Assembly (NCBI GenBank): GCA_002399735.1
Contig: DHEF01000017.1
Span: 83,275-137,600 of the forward strand
Direction of reading: 5' to 3'
DNA: 54,326 nucleotides
From: Chitinophagaceae bacterium UBA4857
GTDB lineage: Bacteria; Bacteroidota; Bacteroidia; Chitinophagales; Chitinophagaceae
A program made the translations under genes and the position numbers. The first letter of the stretch is position 1; each line of letters opens with the position of its first letter. Under the pieces are notes generated by a model that saw nothing but the letters and a program-made list of their open reading frames with translations, was not told the DNA's origin and did no database searches. Positions 24,196-35,200 of this stretch are shown here, piece after piece.

Positions 24196-24271
24196 TAAGG
24201 TAAAGGGCGAAGAACATGACACTAGTCTCTTAATAAACTTTTTAATCTTTTAGCCTATGCCCTTTACCTTA
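24196..24271. repeat. Inverted repeat in the DUF2264 leader
   Basis: TAAGGTAAAGGGC (24196-24208) is the exact reverse complement of 24259-24271, with about 50 bases between. On the minus strand it lies 70-145 bp upstream of the DUF2264 ATG, inside the probable untranslated leader. Confidence 0.6.
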
Positions 24272-24301
24272 CCTGAGCCGGAGTAATAGCGTAAAGCCCG
24301 A

Positions 24302-24353
24302 CCCTGTGTTTGTAAACAAGGTGAGGAACGAACCACGGTTTACTAACACAGGG
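24302..24353. repeat. 16-bp stem-loop between GH29 and DUF2264 genes
   Basis: Bases 24302-24317 pair with 24338-24353 with one mismatch, leaving a 20-base loop in which GGT/ACC can also pair. It starts 20 bp past the GH29 stop, so it could stop or stabilise the GH29 transcript. No U-run follows on the minus strand, so it is not a typical terminator. Confidence 0.55.
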
Positions 24354-24372
24354 ACACGCCATAAAAATAAAC

Positions 24373-25809
24373 TTATGTTTTTGCTTTTTGTTCGGTGCCT
24401 ATTGTCGTATTGGTTTTTAATTTTACTTCTATAACAAAAGGTTCTGTTTTAGTATTCAATTCCGGTACTTTAATATAAGAAGCGCCATAATCAAGTTTTT
24501 CTATTCCTATAACCTGTACAGGTTGCCCCACTATTGTCAATTTTTCAATGGCCCGATTTATGGGTGGCAATACTTTTAAATTTCCGGAGATAGGTGTATT
24601 AAACACTATCATATAAACTGTAGTAGAATCGTTATAAGGCTTTGTGTAATAACCCCAATCCTGTTTTTCCCATCCGTCAGCGTAACCACAATTATAAATA
24701 GCCCGGTTATTTATTTGCATCCAATCGCCCACTTCTTTGGCGTTTTTTACTTCTTTATCATCAAACGCACCGTTTCCCTTAGGCCCAAAATTAATAACAA
24801 AATTTCCGTCCATTGATACGCAATGGGCTAACATTTCCAACAATTCATAAGTTGTTTTCCAATGGCCCAACCATTTTTCTGCATAACCCCAACCGTTTTC
24901 CGGAATGGTCATAATACAATCCCAATCGTTGCCTTTCAGGTCTTCTATTTTTTTAGGTAACTTACGTTCCCAACCTTGTTGGTAATCGCCCATTAATTGG
25001 CCGTTGGCATCAAAACCACGGTTGCCCCATTCATCGGCACGCAAACGACTACCAATAATTAAACCCGGAATTTTATTTTTAAGTAATTGTTCCAGATAAT
25101 CTGAATAAGCACCATTCAACTTCCATGATTTATCCCAGGTTCCATCAAACCAAAGTCCTTTGATGGTTGGATATAATTGTACTAACTCCAGCAGTTGATT
25201 GGTAGTAAAAGTTTTAAACCTTTCAAACGCTAAGGAATCATCAACAGATTTTATATCGGTACGCCAATCGGGATGACTCCAATCCATAACGGAAAAATAC
25301 AAATGTACATCAATACCCTTCGCATCATAAGCTTTAACCAAGGGGCCAATCATATCCTTTTTATAAGGAGAATTGGCAACTGTATAATTGGTGTATCTGC
25401 TTGGCCACAAACAAAACCCATCATGATGTTTAGTGGTAATGGTTACATATTTTGCACCCATTTGCTTACCCATAGCAGCCCACTGTAACGGATTAAATGC
25501 GGTAGGATTAAATTGTTTATTTAATGAGTCATAAGCTTTTTTATCCATCTTATTCCATGACCGTATCCATTCGGCCGCACCGTTATAATACGCTCCATTC
25601 CATTTACCGGCTAATATGGAATATAAACCATAGTGTATAAACTGGCCCAATCCATGCCCACGCCAGGTGTTCATAGCTGCATCGGTACGTCTTGGTTCGT
25701 TACGGTTCGCACCATGTTTAAGCGGCACTTTTTGTGGCGATTGCGCCTGCAAATAATTGTTAGCTATGAGCGCCGCAAGTATAAAAATTAAAGCAACCTG
25801 TTTTTTCAT
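24373..25809 (-). CDS. GH29 alpha-L-fucosidase, secreted
   Basis: A 478-residue glycoside hydrolase family 29 enzyme that releases alpha-linked L-fucose by a retaining mechanism. The signal peptide covers residues 1-22 (ends LQAQ). Barrel motifs are FIHYGLYSILAGKWNG near 57, KYVTITTKHHDGFCLWPS near 120-137 with His128-His129-Asp130, YFSVMDWSHPDW near 171 and the nucleophile Asp222 in LWFDGTW. The acid/base Glu is not fixed in sequence across the family and is not assigned here. A C-terminal beta-sandwich follows (about 380-478). It starts 23 bp after the GH88 gene stop and is probably in the same transcript. Substrate fucose may come from fucosylated animal or algal glycans. Confidence 0.9.
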   Translation of the reverse strand: MKKQVALIFILAALIANNYLQAQSPQKVPLKHGANRNEPRRTDAAMNTWRGHGLGQFIHYGLYSILAGKWNGAYYNGAAEWIRSWNKMDKKAYDSLNKQFNPTAFNPLQWAAMGKQMGAKYVTITTKHHDGFCLWPSRYTNYTVANSPYKKDMIGPLVKAYDAKGIDVHLYFSVMDWSHPDWRTDIKSVDDSLAFERFKTFTTNQLLELVQLYPTIKGLWFDGTWDKSWKLNGAYSDYLEQLLKNKIPGLIIGSRLRADEWGNRGFDANGQLMGDYQQGWERKLPKKIEDLKGNDWDCIMTIPENGWGYAEKWLGHWKTTYELLEMLAHCVSMDGNFVINFGPKGNGAFDDKEVKNAKEVGDWMQINNRAIYNCGYADGWEKQDWGYYTKPYNDSTTVYMIVFNTPISGNLKVLPPINRAIEKLTIVGQPVQVIGIEKLDYGASYIKVPELNTKTEPFVIEVKLKTNTTIGTEQKAKT

Positions 25810-25832
25810 ATGTCTATCATACTAAACGGTTA

Positions 25833-27047
25833 TTATAAATACCAGTCTTTATAACGTTTTAATGCTTCCAGAAAATAATAATCAGCATAAATTAGTGGTA
25901 CATCAATTTCTGAATTAAGTGATAGCGCCCCAACACTGTGTTGCAATAAAAAACCACCATTGGTGCCATATTTAGCCTTGTACTTATCGCTTGCTAAAGA
26001 AATAATCATTTGCTCTGCATTATCTACGAACAATGCTTTATCCTTACCTGTTGTAAATGTGGCTAACTCTAACAACGCAGAAGCAATTAATGCACCGGCT
26101 GATGCATCCCTTTTTGCCAAAGGCATTAGGGGAGCTTCAAAATCCCAATAAGGAATTTTATCAGCTGGTAAGTTGGGATGATTAATAATAAACTTCGCAA
26201 TGTTTTGTGCCAGTTTTAAATATTTTTTATTTTTTGTAAAGCGGTACATCATGGTATATCCATATAAACCCCAACCTTGTCCACGTGCCCATGGCGAGTT
26301 ATTGGCTGCTCCCTGCCATGTTGCTTTGCGGGCAACTTTACCGGTTTCTAAATTATAATCAACAATATGGTATGAGCTGTAATCTTTCATAAACTGGTTA
26401 GCCATGGTGGTGTTAGCATGTGTAATGGCAATATCCTTGTACTTAGCATCGGCCCCATTATCTGTAGCCCAGCTTAACATTTCCAGATTCATCATATTGT
26501 CTATAATAACCGGACAATTGAAGTAGGCATTTTTGTTCCACGATTGAATGGCTTTAATAGAAGGCCTGTAGCGTGTAGCAAGTGACGCCGAAGAACGAAA
26601 AATAATTTGTTTGTATTTTTCCTCCTTGGTTAAACGATAGGCATTACCAAAGCTGCAATACATCATAAAACCTAAATCATGATTGCCGGTAAAAGTTTGA
26701 TTTGGCTCTATCACCGAAAGACTCCTTTCAGCCTCTTGTTTGATTACCGGGTTACCGGTTTGCTCATAAATATACCATAGAGAGCCCGGGTAAAAACCAG
26801 AACACCACCATTGAATATCTCTTGCTATAAACTTATTATCCTTAGCCTCGTACGATTGCGGCATTTTATCTTTGGGTGTCAACGTCATCATGTACCGATA
26901 CTGCGAATCGGCAAATTGAAAGTTAGTTTGTATAATATTCTTTAGTTGTGTTTGTCGTCCGGTTTCCTGTGCATTAAGCTTATACCCAAACAAACCAGTA
27001 GAAACAGTAGTTAGTAAGATGGCTGCAATACTCTGTAACATTTTCAT
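25833..27047 (-). CDS. GH88 unsaturated glucuronyl hydrolase
   Basis: A 404-residue family 88 enzyme. It removes the 4,5-unsaturated uronic acid left at the end of oligosaccharides by polysaccharide lyases, using a hydration mechanism in an (alpha/alpha)6 barrel. The key aspartates are in NHDLGFMMYCSFG (Asp124) and VIIDNMMNLEML (Asp183), spaced as in characterised enzymes. Other conserved parts are WWCSGFYPGSLWYIYE and PWARGQGWGLYGYTMMYRF. The signal peptide is MKMLQSIAAILLTTVSTGLF through LNAQ. The ATG at 27047 is preferred to a frame extended by 26 codons. It leads the GH88-GH29 pair. No polysaccharide lyase is in the window, so the polymer (glycosaminoglycan or algal uronan) is uncertain. 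Confidence 0.9.
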   Translation of the reverse strand: MKMLQSIAAILLTTVSTGLFGYKLNAQETGRQTQLKNIIQTNFQFADSQYRYMMTLTPKDKMPQSYEAKDNKFIARDIQWWCSGFYPGSLWYIYEQTGNPVIKQEAERSLSVIEPNQTFTGNHDLGFMMYCSFGNAYRLTKEEKYKQIIFRSSASLATRYRPSIKAIQSWNKNAYFNCPVIIDNMMNLEMLSWATDNGADAKYKDIAITHANTTMANQFMKDYSSYHIVDYNLETGKVARKATWQGAANNSPWARGQGWGLYGYTMMYRFTKNKKYLKLAQNIAKFIINHPNLPADKIPYWDFEAPLMPLAKRDASAGALIASALLELATFTTGKDKALFVDNAEQMIISLASDKYKAKYGTNGGFLLQHSVGALSLNSEIDVPLIYADYYFLEALKRYKDWYL

Positions 27048-27488
27048 TTTTAAAAATTGCTTGATTTTATCGAAGGTGATGCATATTACCCCCTCAAGAT
27101 AGTTGTAAAAAATTGTAAAAAACACCTCAAACGTTTGCGCTAACTTTTACTCATACTGATGCATTATGGTGAAGCTCTCTCGTATCTCGGGTCGGGGAAA
27201 AATTCGTTCGTAATCTTCATACCAACGTAACGGTTAGTTGCCTCAGCCCTCAATTATGTTACATATTTTTCTCTGCGCTGCAAATGGTCCCTGCTTGACA
27301 AAAGGAAGCCGTTGTTATTCGTCCCCCTTATCGCAGTATACACCCGCTCGTTTAAAAATGCTTTTCGCTCATTCATATTCCTTCTTCAATCATTACCACC
27401 ATTTGCCTTTACAAACTTGTATAAGTTTGAAAAACAAAATCAATACTCAAGCAATAGTTAATCATTAAAACACTAAATACTAAAAATT
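27048..27488. other. Divergent intergenic region with promoter
   Basis: 441 bp between the divergent GH88 and lipoprotein genes. It holds a -7 element for the rightward lipoprotein operon at 27422-27429 inside a small palindrome, and CAAACGTTTG at 27129-27138, a palindrome that could be an operator for the GH88 side. The part at 27180-27350 is richer in GC and in frame-like words but shows no credible gene. Confidence 0.5.
27413..27429 (+). promoter_or_regulatory. Promoter -7 element within a palindrome
   Basis: TAAGTTTG (27422-27429) matches TAnnTTTG. A TTTG at 27402-27405 lies 16 bp upstream, somewhat short of the usual spacing for a -33 box. AAACTT (27413-27418) and AAGTTT (27423-27428) are inverted around it, so a repressor could mask the promoter. 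The ATG at 27489 is about 60 bp downstream. Confidence 0.4.
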
Positions 27489-28151
27489 ATGAAAAAGATT
27501 ACACCCATTTTAATCCCATCGCTTTTAATAGCTTTTTTGCTTATCTCGTTTACATCTTGTAAAAAAGATAAAGACAAATCGAGTATAAATGCGGCTTCAT
27601 TAACTAAATACCAACTTTTGATTATGATGAAAAGTCCTACAAAGGCAGACACCCGGGTGGTTTTATTTTCGAACACTGATAATAAAACAATAGCACAGCT
27701 GGTCGGTGTAGATTCTGACCATGCGCAGACTGTAACACTTAGCAATAACACCATCACCTTACAAGAAACAGGTGGCGATAAAGCGTCTTTTGCATTTTCG
27801 TTAAAAGAAGATAACAATGGAGAGATTGTTATTACGGACGTAAAGTACACTAATACAGCAGACCCTAATATGAAGGTGCAGGCTTACTATATTAATAAAA
27901 CCGCAGAAATGTACCCTATAAAAGGGAGTCACTATGACGGCGGAGCAGCGGGTCTTTTAATATTTGATGCTAATACATGGAGATACAGTGGCTCAACTTT
28001 AACAGGAACTTATTCACAAGTTGCTCCAGGTACATGGAAAGGAACAGCAGGCGGTAAGTTATATATGGGTGTAAGTTTTAAAGAAAACAACCGTCCATAT
28101 ATAGTACTGCAAACTGCGAAGGAACGTTATGCTGTATACTTTCTGGTATAA
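27489..28151 (+). CDS. Small lipoprotein of unknown function, first of a pair
   Basis: A 220-residue lipoprotein. The signal MKKITPILIPSLLIAFLLIS ends at the FTSC lipobox (Cys24), followed by KKDKDKSS. The mature part is strand-rich and lacks Cys or enzyme motifs. A C-terminal region FDANTWRYSGSTLTGTYSQ, then PGTWKG, then GVSF, is shared in order with the next gene (FNTTTWIFSR, PGAWKG, GVTI). This makes the two distant paralogues. The gap to the next gene is 61 bp, so they are likely co-transcribed. No family was recognised. Confidence 0.78.
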   Translation: MKKITPILIPSLLIAFLLISFTSCKKDKDKSSINAASLTKYQLLIMMKSPTKADTRVVLFSNTDNKTIAQLVGVDSDHAQTVTLSNNTITLQETGGDKASFAFSLKEDNNGEIVITDVKYTNTADPNMKVQAYYINKTAEMYPIKGSHYDGGAAGLLIFDANTWRYSGSTLTGTYSQVAPGTWKGTAGGKLYMGVSFKENNRPYIVLQTAKERYAVYFLV

Positions 28152-28212
28152 TAGTAAGCAAGTGTTATAAAACGGTTTAGTCAACATAAATTTTCCCTTA
28201 AAATATACTGAA

Positions 28213-28878
28213 ATGAAAAAATTACAACAAACTATAAAACTTTTTTCCTGTGTTTTACTACTATTACTTATTGGTTGCAAAAAAGATAAAATAGAAAAAT
28301 CAATTACAACCGATGAACTTTTAAATCATTATATAGTAGGTATTTATACGGGTAAAGACAATATGGAAAATCTGCGCATGTTTTACTTTAGCAAACAAGA
28401 TGGCGTGGTGAAATGTACAGCAGATTATGTTGCTACCCGTAGAGTACAAACCGTTGAAGTAAAAAACAATCAATTTAGCATGGATATGAATGGAGATGGT
28501 AAAATAGTGTACACATTTGAATTGGGCAAACTGAACAACGACAGTATTTTCATTAAATCAGCAAGTTTCTATAATAATTCCCAGGATTATAGATCATGGA
28601 CTTGCGACATGTATAAATCATCAAGCATAACGACAGTGAAAAATAAATATTATGTAGGCTCCGAAACCCGTAATATTAATTTTAATACAACCACCTGGAT
28701 TTTTAGCAGAATTCCTAATACCATCGGAACATTTTACGAAATTTTTCCGGGTGCATGGAAAGGACAATTAAGCAATACCGATTTTATTGGCGTAACCATC
28801 TATCAGGCACCAACTATCGTAAAAATGCTTTTTCAACAAAGCGGTAGAGCTGCTTTAACAACTTTATGGGTAGATTGA
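28213..28878 (+). CDS. Small lipoprotein of unknown function, second of a pair
   Basis: A 221-residue lipoprotein with signal MKKLQQTIKLFSCVLLLLLIGC (lipobox LIGC, Cys22) followed by KKDKIEKS. The mature portion is rich in beta strands (IVGIYTGKDNMENLRMFYFS, VQTVEVKNNQFSMDMNGDG). It ends with an aromatic FYEIFPGAWKGQLSNTDFIGV segment parallel to the previous protein. Sequence identity between the two appears low apart from the PG(T/A)WKG motif and the overall order of strands. No terminator was found directly after it; the stretch that follows has direct repeats of CCGCAGATTTTC. Confidence 0.75.
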   Translation: MKKLQQTIKLFSCVLLLLLIGCKKDKIEKSITTDELLNHYIVGIYTGKDNMENLRMFYFSKQDGVVKCTADYVATRRVQTVEVKNNQFSMDMNGDGKIVYTFELGKLNNDSIFIKSASFYNNSQDYRSWTCDMYKSSSITTVKNKYYVGSETRNINFNTTTWIFSRIPNTIGTFYEIFPGAWKGQLSNTDFIGVTIYQAPTIVKMLFQQSGRAALTTLWVD

Positions 28879-29020
28879 TTAAGGGAGGAGATATTTTTTT
28901 CCCGCAGATTTTCGCAGAGAAATACACCGCAGATTTTCCCAATAAATAGCTGAAAGTTTTATTACTGGAATGCTTAATAAATTTACAGCTACTTCGCTAT
29001 TTATGCTGAGTAGCTGTATT

Positions 29021-29097
29021 ATTGCTCAATAGAATTGATGCAGTACAAGAGTGCGACGCAACAGCAGATCAATCAAGGGTGGGACGCTGGTTACACA
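29021..29097 (-). repeat. Dispersed repeat copy, most complete simple form
   Basis: Read on the minus strand it gives ACCAGCGTCCCACCCTTGAT, then TGATCTGCTGTTGCGTCGCA, then CTCTTGTACTGCATCAATTC and TATTGAGCAAT. It has no hairpin insertion between TTGCG and CACTCTT. It shares its left arm with 20223-20294 and 54290-54326, and its right arm with 5147-5245, 14691-14795 and 1-33. Confidence 0.75.
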
Positions 29098-29119
29098 AAA
29101 AAAATTATACAAATAAAAA

Positions 29120-29143
29120 AAGTTGCCACCGTAGTGGCAACTT
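29120..29143 (-). terminator. Terminator of the giant secreted protein gene
   Basis: A perfect 10-bp GC-containing stem (29120-29129 with 29134-29143) around CGTA. The plus-strand A-run at 29111-29119 gives the minus-strand U-run. It lies 60 bp past the stop at 29203. Confidence 0.85.
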
Positions 29144-29202
29144 CAACTTATCCGTCCTATATAGTATCAGGTTTGCTAACCGATTATAGGCTAATTAAAC
29201 AC

Positions 29203-32200
29203 TTATTGTTTTACAATTTTAAACTGTGTTTTAGTTTGATTGTATAAACACTGAATAAGATAAACACCTGCAGGTAATGACTGCATATTAAAGCTGGTTA
29301 AAGTGCCTTGTGCCGTTTGTTGTCTAATTAATCTTCCATCCTGCGCCAGTAGTTGTATAACTGCCCCGGCCGGTGTATTTTTTAAATACAAGGTAGACTG
29401 TACCGGATTAGGATACGCTACTATTAATACGGGTTGATTAATTTTTGCCGTAGCAACAAGGGAATACGTGTAAGCACCATCTATATCTTTCATTTTAAGG
29501 CGATAGTAATGAATGCCTTCGCCTGCATCTTTATGCTCAAATAAATACTGATGATTACCGGCTGTGTTAGCGGCTGTAACACTACCAATGGTTGTATAAG
29601 TAATACCATCTTTGCTATGTTCTACTAGAAAACTTTGTGTATTTATTTCATTGGTCGTTGTCCATTGTAACAATACATTGTTTTGTTGCGGTGTAGCACT
29701 AAACGTAAGCAATTCCAAAGGTAATGCTGCCCCCGAACCACTGGTAATAGTAAATGGCGAGAAGCCGGTGAATCCGGTCTGTGTTTTAGTAAACTGACCA
29801 TTGACTGCAAGCACTGCATCGCCAAGTGTACCCAGTTCCCACTTATTGGTATAGTGAGCGGTACGTGATGCCGGTCTGTCAAAACCGGGTAGCTCATGTG
29901 TGTCGCTCCAATAGAATGTTGCTGCTACATTACTACCACCTGTTATTTGCTCGTTAATAAACCAGGTACGGTTAACATTACCTACTCTTACCGTATCACC
30001 ATTGTATCCCCGCTGCAATACGTAAGGTTGTACACGCACGCTAAAGTTATCTTGTGTACCAGTATTGTTTAGCTCAACAAAGTTGGGGCTTAACAATGAG
30101 GTGCCAACCGGATAAACATTGATAGCATGACTATTTACCAGCGTTAATTTACCCGCACCATTGGTAACCACAAAATGGATAGAATCGGCATTGAGAATAC
30201 TGCCATTTATAGTCAGGTCATAATCACCTAACACAATCTGGCCACCTATCCATCCGGGTAATTGATCAGGAGCCCCCTCCTCTAAATCAAGGTTACCATT
30301 TACTACAATATGGTTACGTAGCATCACTACTTTATTGAAGTTTAATTTTGAGTAGTTATTGTTTACATTATACTCCTGAAGTAGAGTATTGTATATCTGT
30401 GCTTCAACTAATCCTTTTGCTACATCAAACAACATTTTACGCGTAACAATTATAGATTGATTGGGCATTAACAAACCAAATTGTATACTATCAATAGCTA
30501 ATACAGTACTATCCTCGTCACGAATAGTAAACCTAACCCAACCGCTGGTAGGCTGCGTGCCAAAGTTTTTAATGTTAAAGTTTACGTTAACACTATCGCC
30601 AGCAACAAACCCATTTGGATTAAAGGTGATAGGATTATTTCCATTACCTGCAATATCCGGTGCATCACCAACTATAATGGTACGTGTTGCCTCGTTGTTT
30701 GTTTCAATTTCCTCATCCACCAAATTCAAAGGATCAGCAATTAAACGCAACACTTTTAAGCCATCGCTGGCACTTGCATATCCAACGGTAGCAGCTACGG
30801 TTGTATCTCTACCAGGTTGTATAACATTAATAGGTACATCTGCCCCTAATACTATATTTTCCACCATAAACCTCAAACTTGTTGGTGTAGAAGGCTTACC
30901 ACCACTATTACGTACTGTACCAACAATGGTAAATGTCTGGTTAGGATTAGGGTTTAAACTACTAGGGTTAATGTACTCTGACAATACTACCAAATCCGGT
31001 TTACTATCCACAACTCTGATATAGAAATTACCCTGGTTATTTGTCTCATTCATTTCACAAATTGCGTTGGCCGTATCAGTTGTTACACGAATTACGTAAT
31101 TGCCTGGCGTAGTAAACTCGTAATTAAATGAACCAAAAGCTACATAGGCAGCGCCTGCTTTAACTTTTGGCAGCAAACTGTTACCAATCCAATCTGATCC
31201 TAACTCATACCTAACGGTAACACTATCTACATCACGAATACCCATATTTCTAATAGCCGGGAAAAACTGATTTCTGGTATTTACACGTACTATTACCGGA
31301 TTTCCTATTGATCCTACTTCGTGTGCATAAATAAATTGTGTTAAATCTGCAGCAAGTTGTTGTGTACCTGTATTGTTGCTTTCATTTGATTCCGTAATTA
31401 CTGATGTTGCATCGACCGTAACTGTAATTAAGCCCGCACATACCTCAGCCACATTTGTTACGGTAAACACATCGGAGTAAACAACAATAGAATCATTACT
31501 TCCTATAAATGAAACAGGTACTAAGCTGCCAATTTGTGAACCTGCCAAACTAAAGCGTACGTTAAAATTTTTTGCAAACTTACCTATGTTTCGTACGGTT
31601 GCACTTACCCTTGTTGTTCCACCTGCCACAACATCTGTATGTTGTAGGCTAATTTTTCCAACACTTAAATCGGGGGCAGGCACAACCATAGTAAAGGTAA
31701 CTGTATTATTAGCCTCATTTTCTTCTGTGATAACACCATCATAATCCGTTACAATTTTAATAATATGTGTACCAGGCGTAAAGCTCGAATCTCGGTAAGT
31801 TAATGTAACATAAGATTTTCCCGCTACCGATGCCACATTATATGTCTGAATTAACGTTACAGCACCATTTGGTATAGAATCATACACACGAACTATATGT
31901 GCACCTGCTACAGGACAGTTATTATTTCTATTATTAAACCTAAACGACACCATATCTGTTTGAACAAAATCTGTTACAGTTAAATCAGCCAAATCTGGTA
32001 GTGGTGTAATAGGCACGGCACCAGTTGCTGTATGGTTAGTTCTAACGCCATGATAAAAATTATCAGGTATTTGTAAATACTCCACGTAAGTATAGGTTAT
32101 TACTGCAGATACATTTACAGGGGTTGTTGATGTTAAGGGGAAATTATATGGAATTGTTACTACATCACCCGGATTATAGGTGCCGTCAATTGCAGTCTGT

Positions 32201-35200
32201 GTTTCCACTAAATCACCATCCACATATATTTTCAATACGCAGTTAATAATTTTATCCCAACCACACCACATGTTACTCAAATTCCTTTCTCTGAATTTAA
32301 TTATCATGTTTACGCCAGCACTATTACCCACCATATTTTGACAACCTTGGGTAACAGCATGTGCAACTACCCCACCTTGCGACGGCGGCGGTACTGGTGG
32401 CAAACATTCATTTGCAGTAGGACACGCAATAAACGTTGAATAGAGGGAGGTTGCACCTGTAAGCGTATAATCAGTTATAGTAACTTTATACTCAAAGTTG
32501 CCACAGGCTACTCCTGTTAATACATACCTATAATTTCCATTTACATCGGTGGTGGTAGTAATTACCTGACCGCCAGCCTGTATTGTAACTGTTGCGCCTG
32601 CAACATTGGTAGCCGTTGATGTACCATCATACTTAGCATTTCCGGTAAAAACAACGCTTAACTGCGGACACCTTTGCACCGTTACATTTACAGTTGGTAT
32701 AATACTACCTGGCAATACAGGGTTTCCTACAATAACCGGCCTAATTGCATAGTTATTTAAAGGATTAATATCGCCTAAGGTATTGGAACTATCCACCCAT
32801 ACTTTTATAGGATAAAACCCTTCCGTTGCAAAATTTAATGTTTGTGAAATAGTAGCCGTACTATTAGCATTAATGGCGGGTAACACCAAATCCATTAACG
32901 GAATAGTATCAACATACAAACGTACAGGCACATTGGTTGCAGGTACTGCCGTAGTATTTGTTATACGTGCTGTTACAGTAAATGCCTGTCCAGGATTAGG
33001 ATTAGGGTTGCTAAAAGTAATATCATTAGCAAACAACCTTAAATCAATTTGATCGTTTGTAACAATTGGACCCGATTTGTAAGCTACTCCCGTACCGGTT
33101 GCAGTATTTCCGTTTTGGTCAATGGCTGTAAACTTATAACCCGCCTGCGAAGTAAGTTGTTGATGTGTAAAAGTATAAGTATATACCACACCTGCAACAT
33201 AATCTGTACCTGCAGTTTCCTGTTGCATAGCAAACTCACCTTCGTTAATATCATTAAAGGTTTGGTTACCATTCAGATCAATACTTACTTTAGGATAACC
33301 CGACTGTGGAGCTAAATTATTAGCCGATCTATACAATACTTTATATACATAATCGCCAGTCTGACCAACATTAGGTGCTACTCCATTAGTTGAAGTGTAT
33401 GGTGCTGCGGTAATGTAATTAATAACAGGTGCCGTACCAGGTACATATCCTGTGCCTTGTAACTGCGTTACACCATCTGCAACACCTGCTGTTGAGGACA
33501 CCAAGCGTAATTCAGCCGCGTAAGTCATTACAGTTGCAGGCGTAAAGCCAACTATAAAATTATAGGATGCACCTGGTGCAATAACGGTACCCGGTACAAA
33601 AGTTGGCGTAAATACCGTATTACCCGTTGTAATGTTTTGCAAGGTAATAGCTGCGTTACCGGTATTTATAACAGTATAGCTATAATTACTGGTACTGCCC
33701 ACAATTACATTGCCATAGTTATGCCCTGTTCCCGGTGTAATTGCCCATGAGTTTACTATAGCAATTGCCGATCCTGTTAGTACAGTTTTATATTTTCCGG
33801 CGGTTGTTTGTACAACTACCGAATCAATATGATTACCAACAGTAGTTGGCGTAAATACTACATCAATAACAGTACTGCTGTTTGCAGCAATAGTTACCGG
33901 TGCTGTTACTGCGGTACTAAAATCGCCGTTAATTGTAATACTATTAATAGTTTGTGCAACATTGCTATTATTAGTAACCGTAACCGGTAAGGTATTGGTA
34001 GTACCCAATACTACGTTTCCAAATCGCAGTGTATCCGGACTAATTGCCAGTAAATCAGTAAAAAATTTTGCATGGCTTACAACGCTCCATTTACCCTCTG
34101 CACTTAGTGTACGTAAATAAATAAAATGTTCGCCGTTTGACAGGTTATTGGTAGCAACAGATACATTAAGATTAGCTATATCGGTTGCAGCTGTTACAGG
34201 TATATTATTACCTAAACCATAACCAGGGTCATTATCTATAAAATATTCTGCTTTAACAATATTACTTGCAGCTACTGGTGCCGAAGGATAATTAAAATCG
34301 TTACTTACTACAAACTCTCTTACACTAACCACACTCCATCTACCTTCATTACTTTTTGTACGTACATACAAGCGATGAATACCCTGACCTAAACTACCGG
34401 TTATAACACCAACATTTATATTTTCCAATTGCAAACCAGGTGTAATAGCAATACTATTTCCCAAGCCAAAGCCAGGGTCAGTATCAATAAAATATTCTGC
34501 TGCTATAATATTTTCTGCTGCAATTGGTGCAACCGGATAAGGAATAGCATTTTCTACCCCAAACTCACGATAGCTAACAATACTCCAAGTCCCACTACTA
34601 TTTTTACCACGTAAGTATAAACGATGAGTGCCCATACTTAGTCCGCTGGTATTAATCGAAGCAGTTAAATTAGCTATATCGGTAGCGGCCGTAATGGCAA
34701 TAGGCTGTCCGTTTCCTGGTCCCGGATCAGTATTTAAAAAATACTCTAATGCAATTAAGTTACCCGCCGCTATTAAAGGGGTAGCATAATCCGGGTTAAA
34801 ATCAATACCAAACTCTCTATAGGAAACTATACTCCATTTACCTTCGGCACTTTTTACACGTAGATAAATACGGTGTGTACCATTGGTTAAGCCGGCTGTA
34901 TTTACCGTTACATTCAGGTTGTTTATATTCAATGCTGCAGTAACCGGTACAACAGTGCCGGCACCTAAGCCGGGATCATTGTCAATAAAATACTCAGCCG
35001 CCACAATATTTTGCGGTGGTGCAATAGAAGTTGGATAAACAAAATCTGCATCATATAAAAAATCCCTTATAGATACAATACTCCATCTACCATCTGCACT
35101 ACGTACTCTTATTACTAAACGGTGTGTACCATTTTGCAAGCCATTTACATTAATAGCTGCTGCAAGGTTGGCTATATTTACTCCCGGTGTTATAGCAATA

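Larger units (their letters stand above)
28879..29202. other. Convergent intergenic region with repeats and hairpins
   Basis: 324 bp between the lipoprotein pair and the giant secreted protein gene. Contents in order: the direct repeat CCGCAGATTTTC at 28902-28913 and 28927-28938 (a word of the kind commonly dispersed in Bacteroidota); a hairpin ACAGCTACT/AGTAGCTGT at 28985-29017; the dispersed repeat at 29021-29097; and the terminator at 29120-29143. No ORF is convincing. Confidence 0.6.

Noticed and set aside
24127..24222. 32-codon extension of the DUF2264 protein
   Set aside because: It translates leader DNA that contains an inverted repeat; the Tat-like signal starts at 24126.
28902..28938. 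Direct repeat of CCGCAGATTTTC as a possible CRISPR or attachment site
   Set aside because: Only two short copies 25 bp apart, no spacer array, no integrase or cas gene; such words are common in Bacteroidota intergenic DNA.
30461..31024. 187-codon plus-strand frame inside the giant protein gene
   Set aside because: Antisense shadow of a long open minus-strand gene with clear domains.
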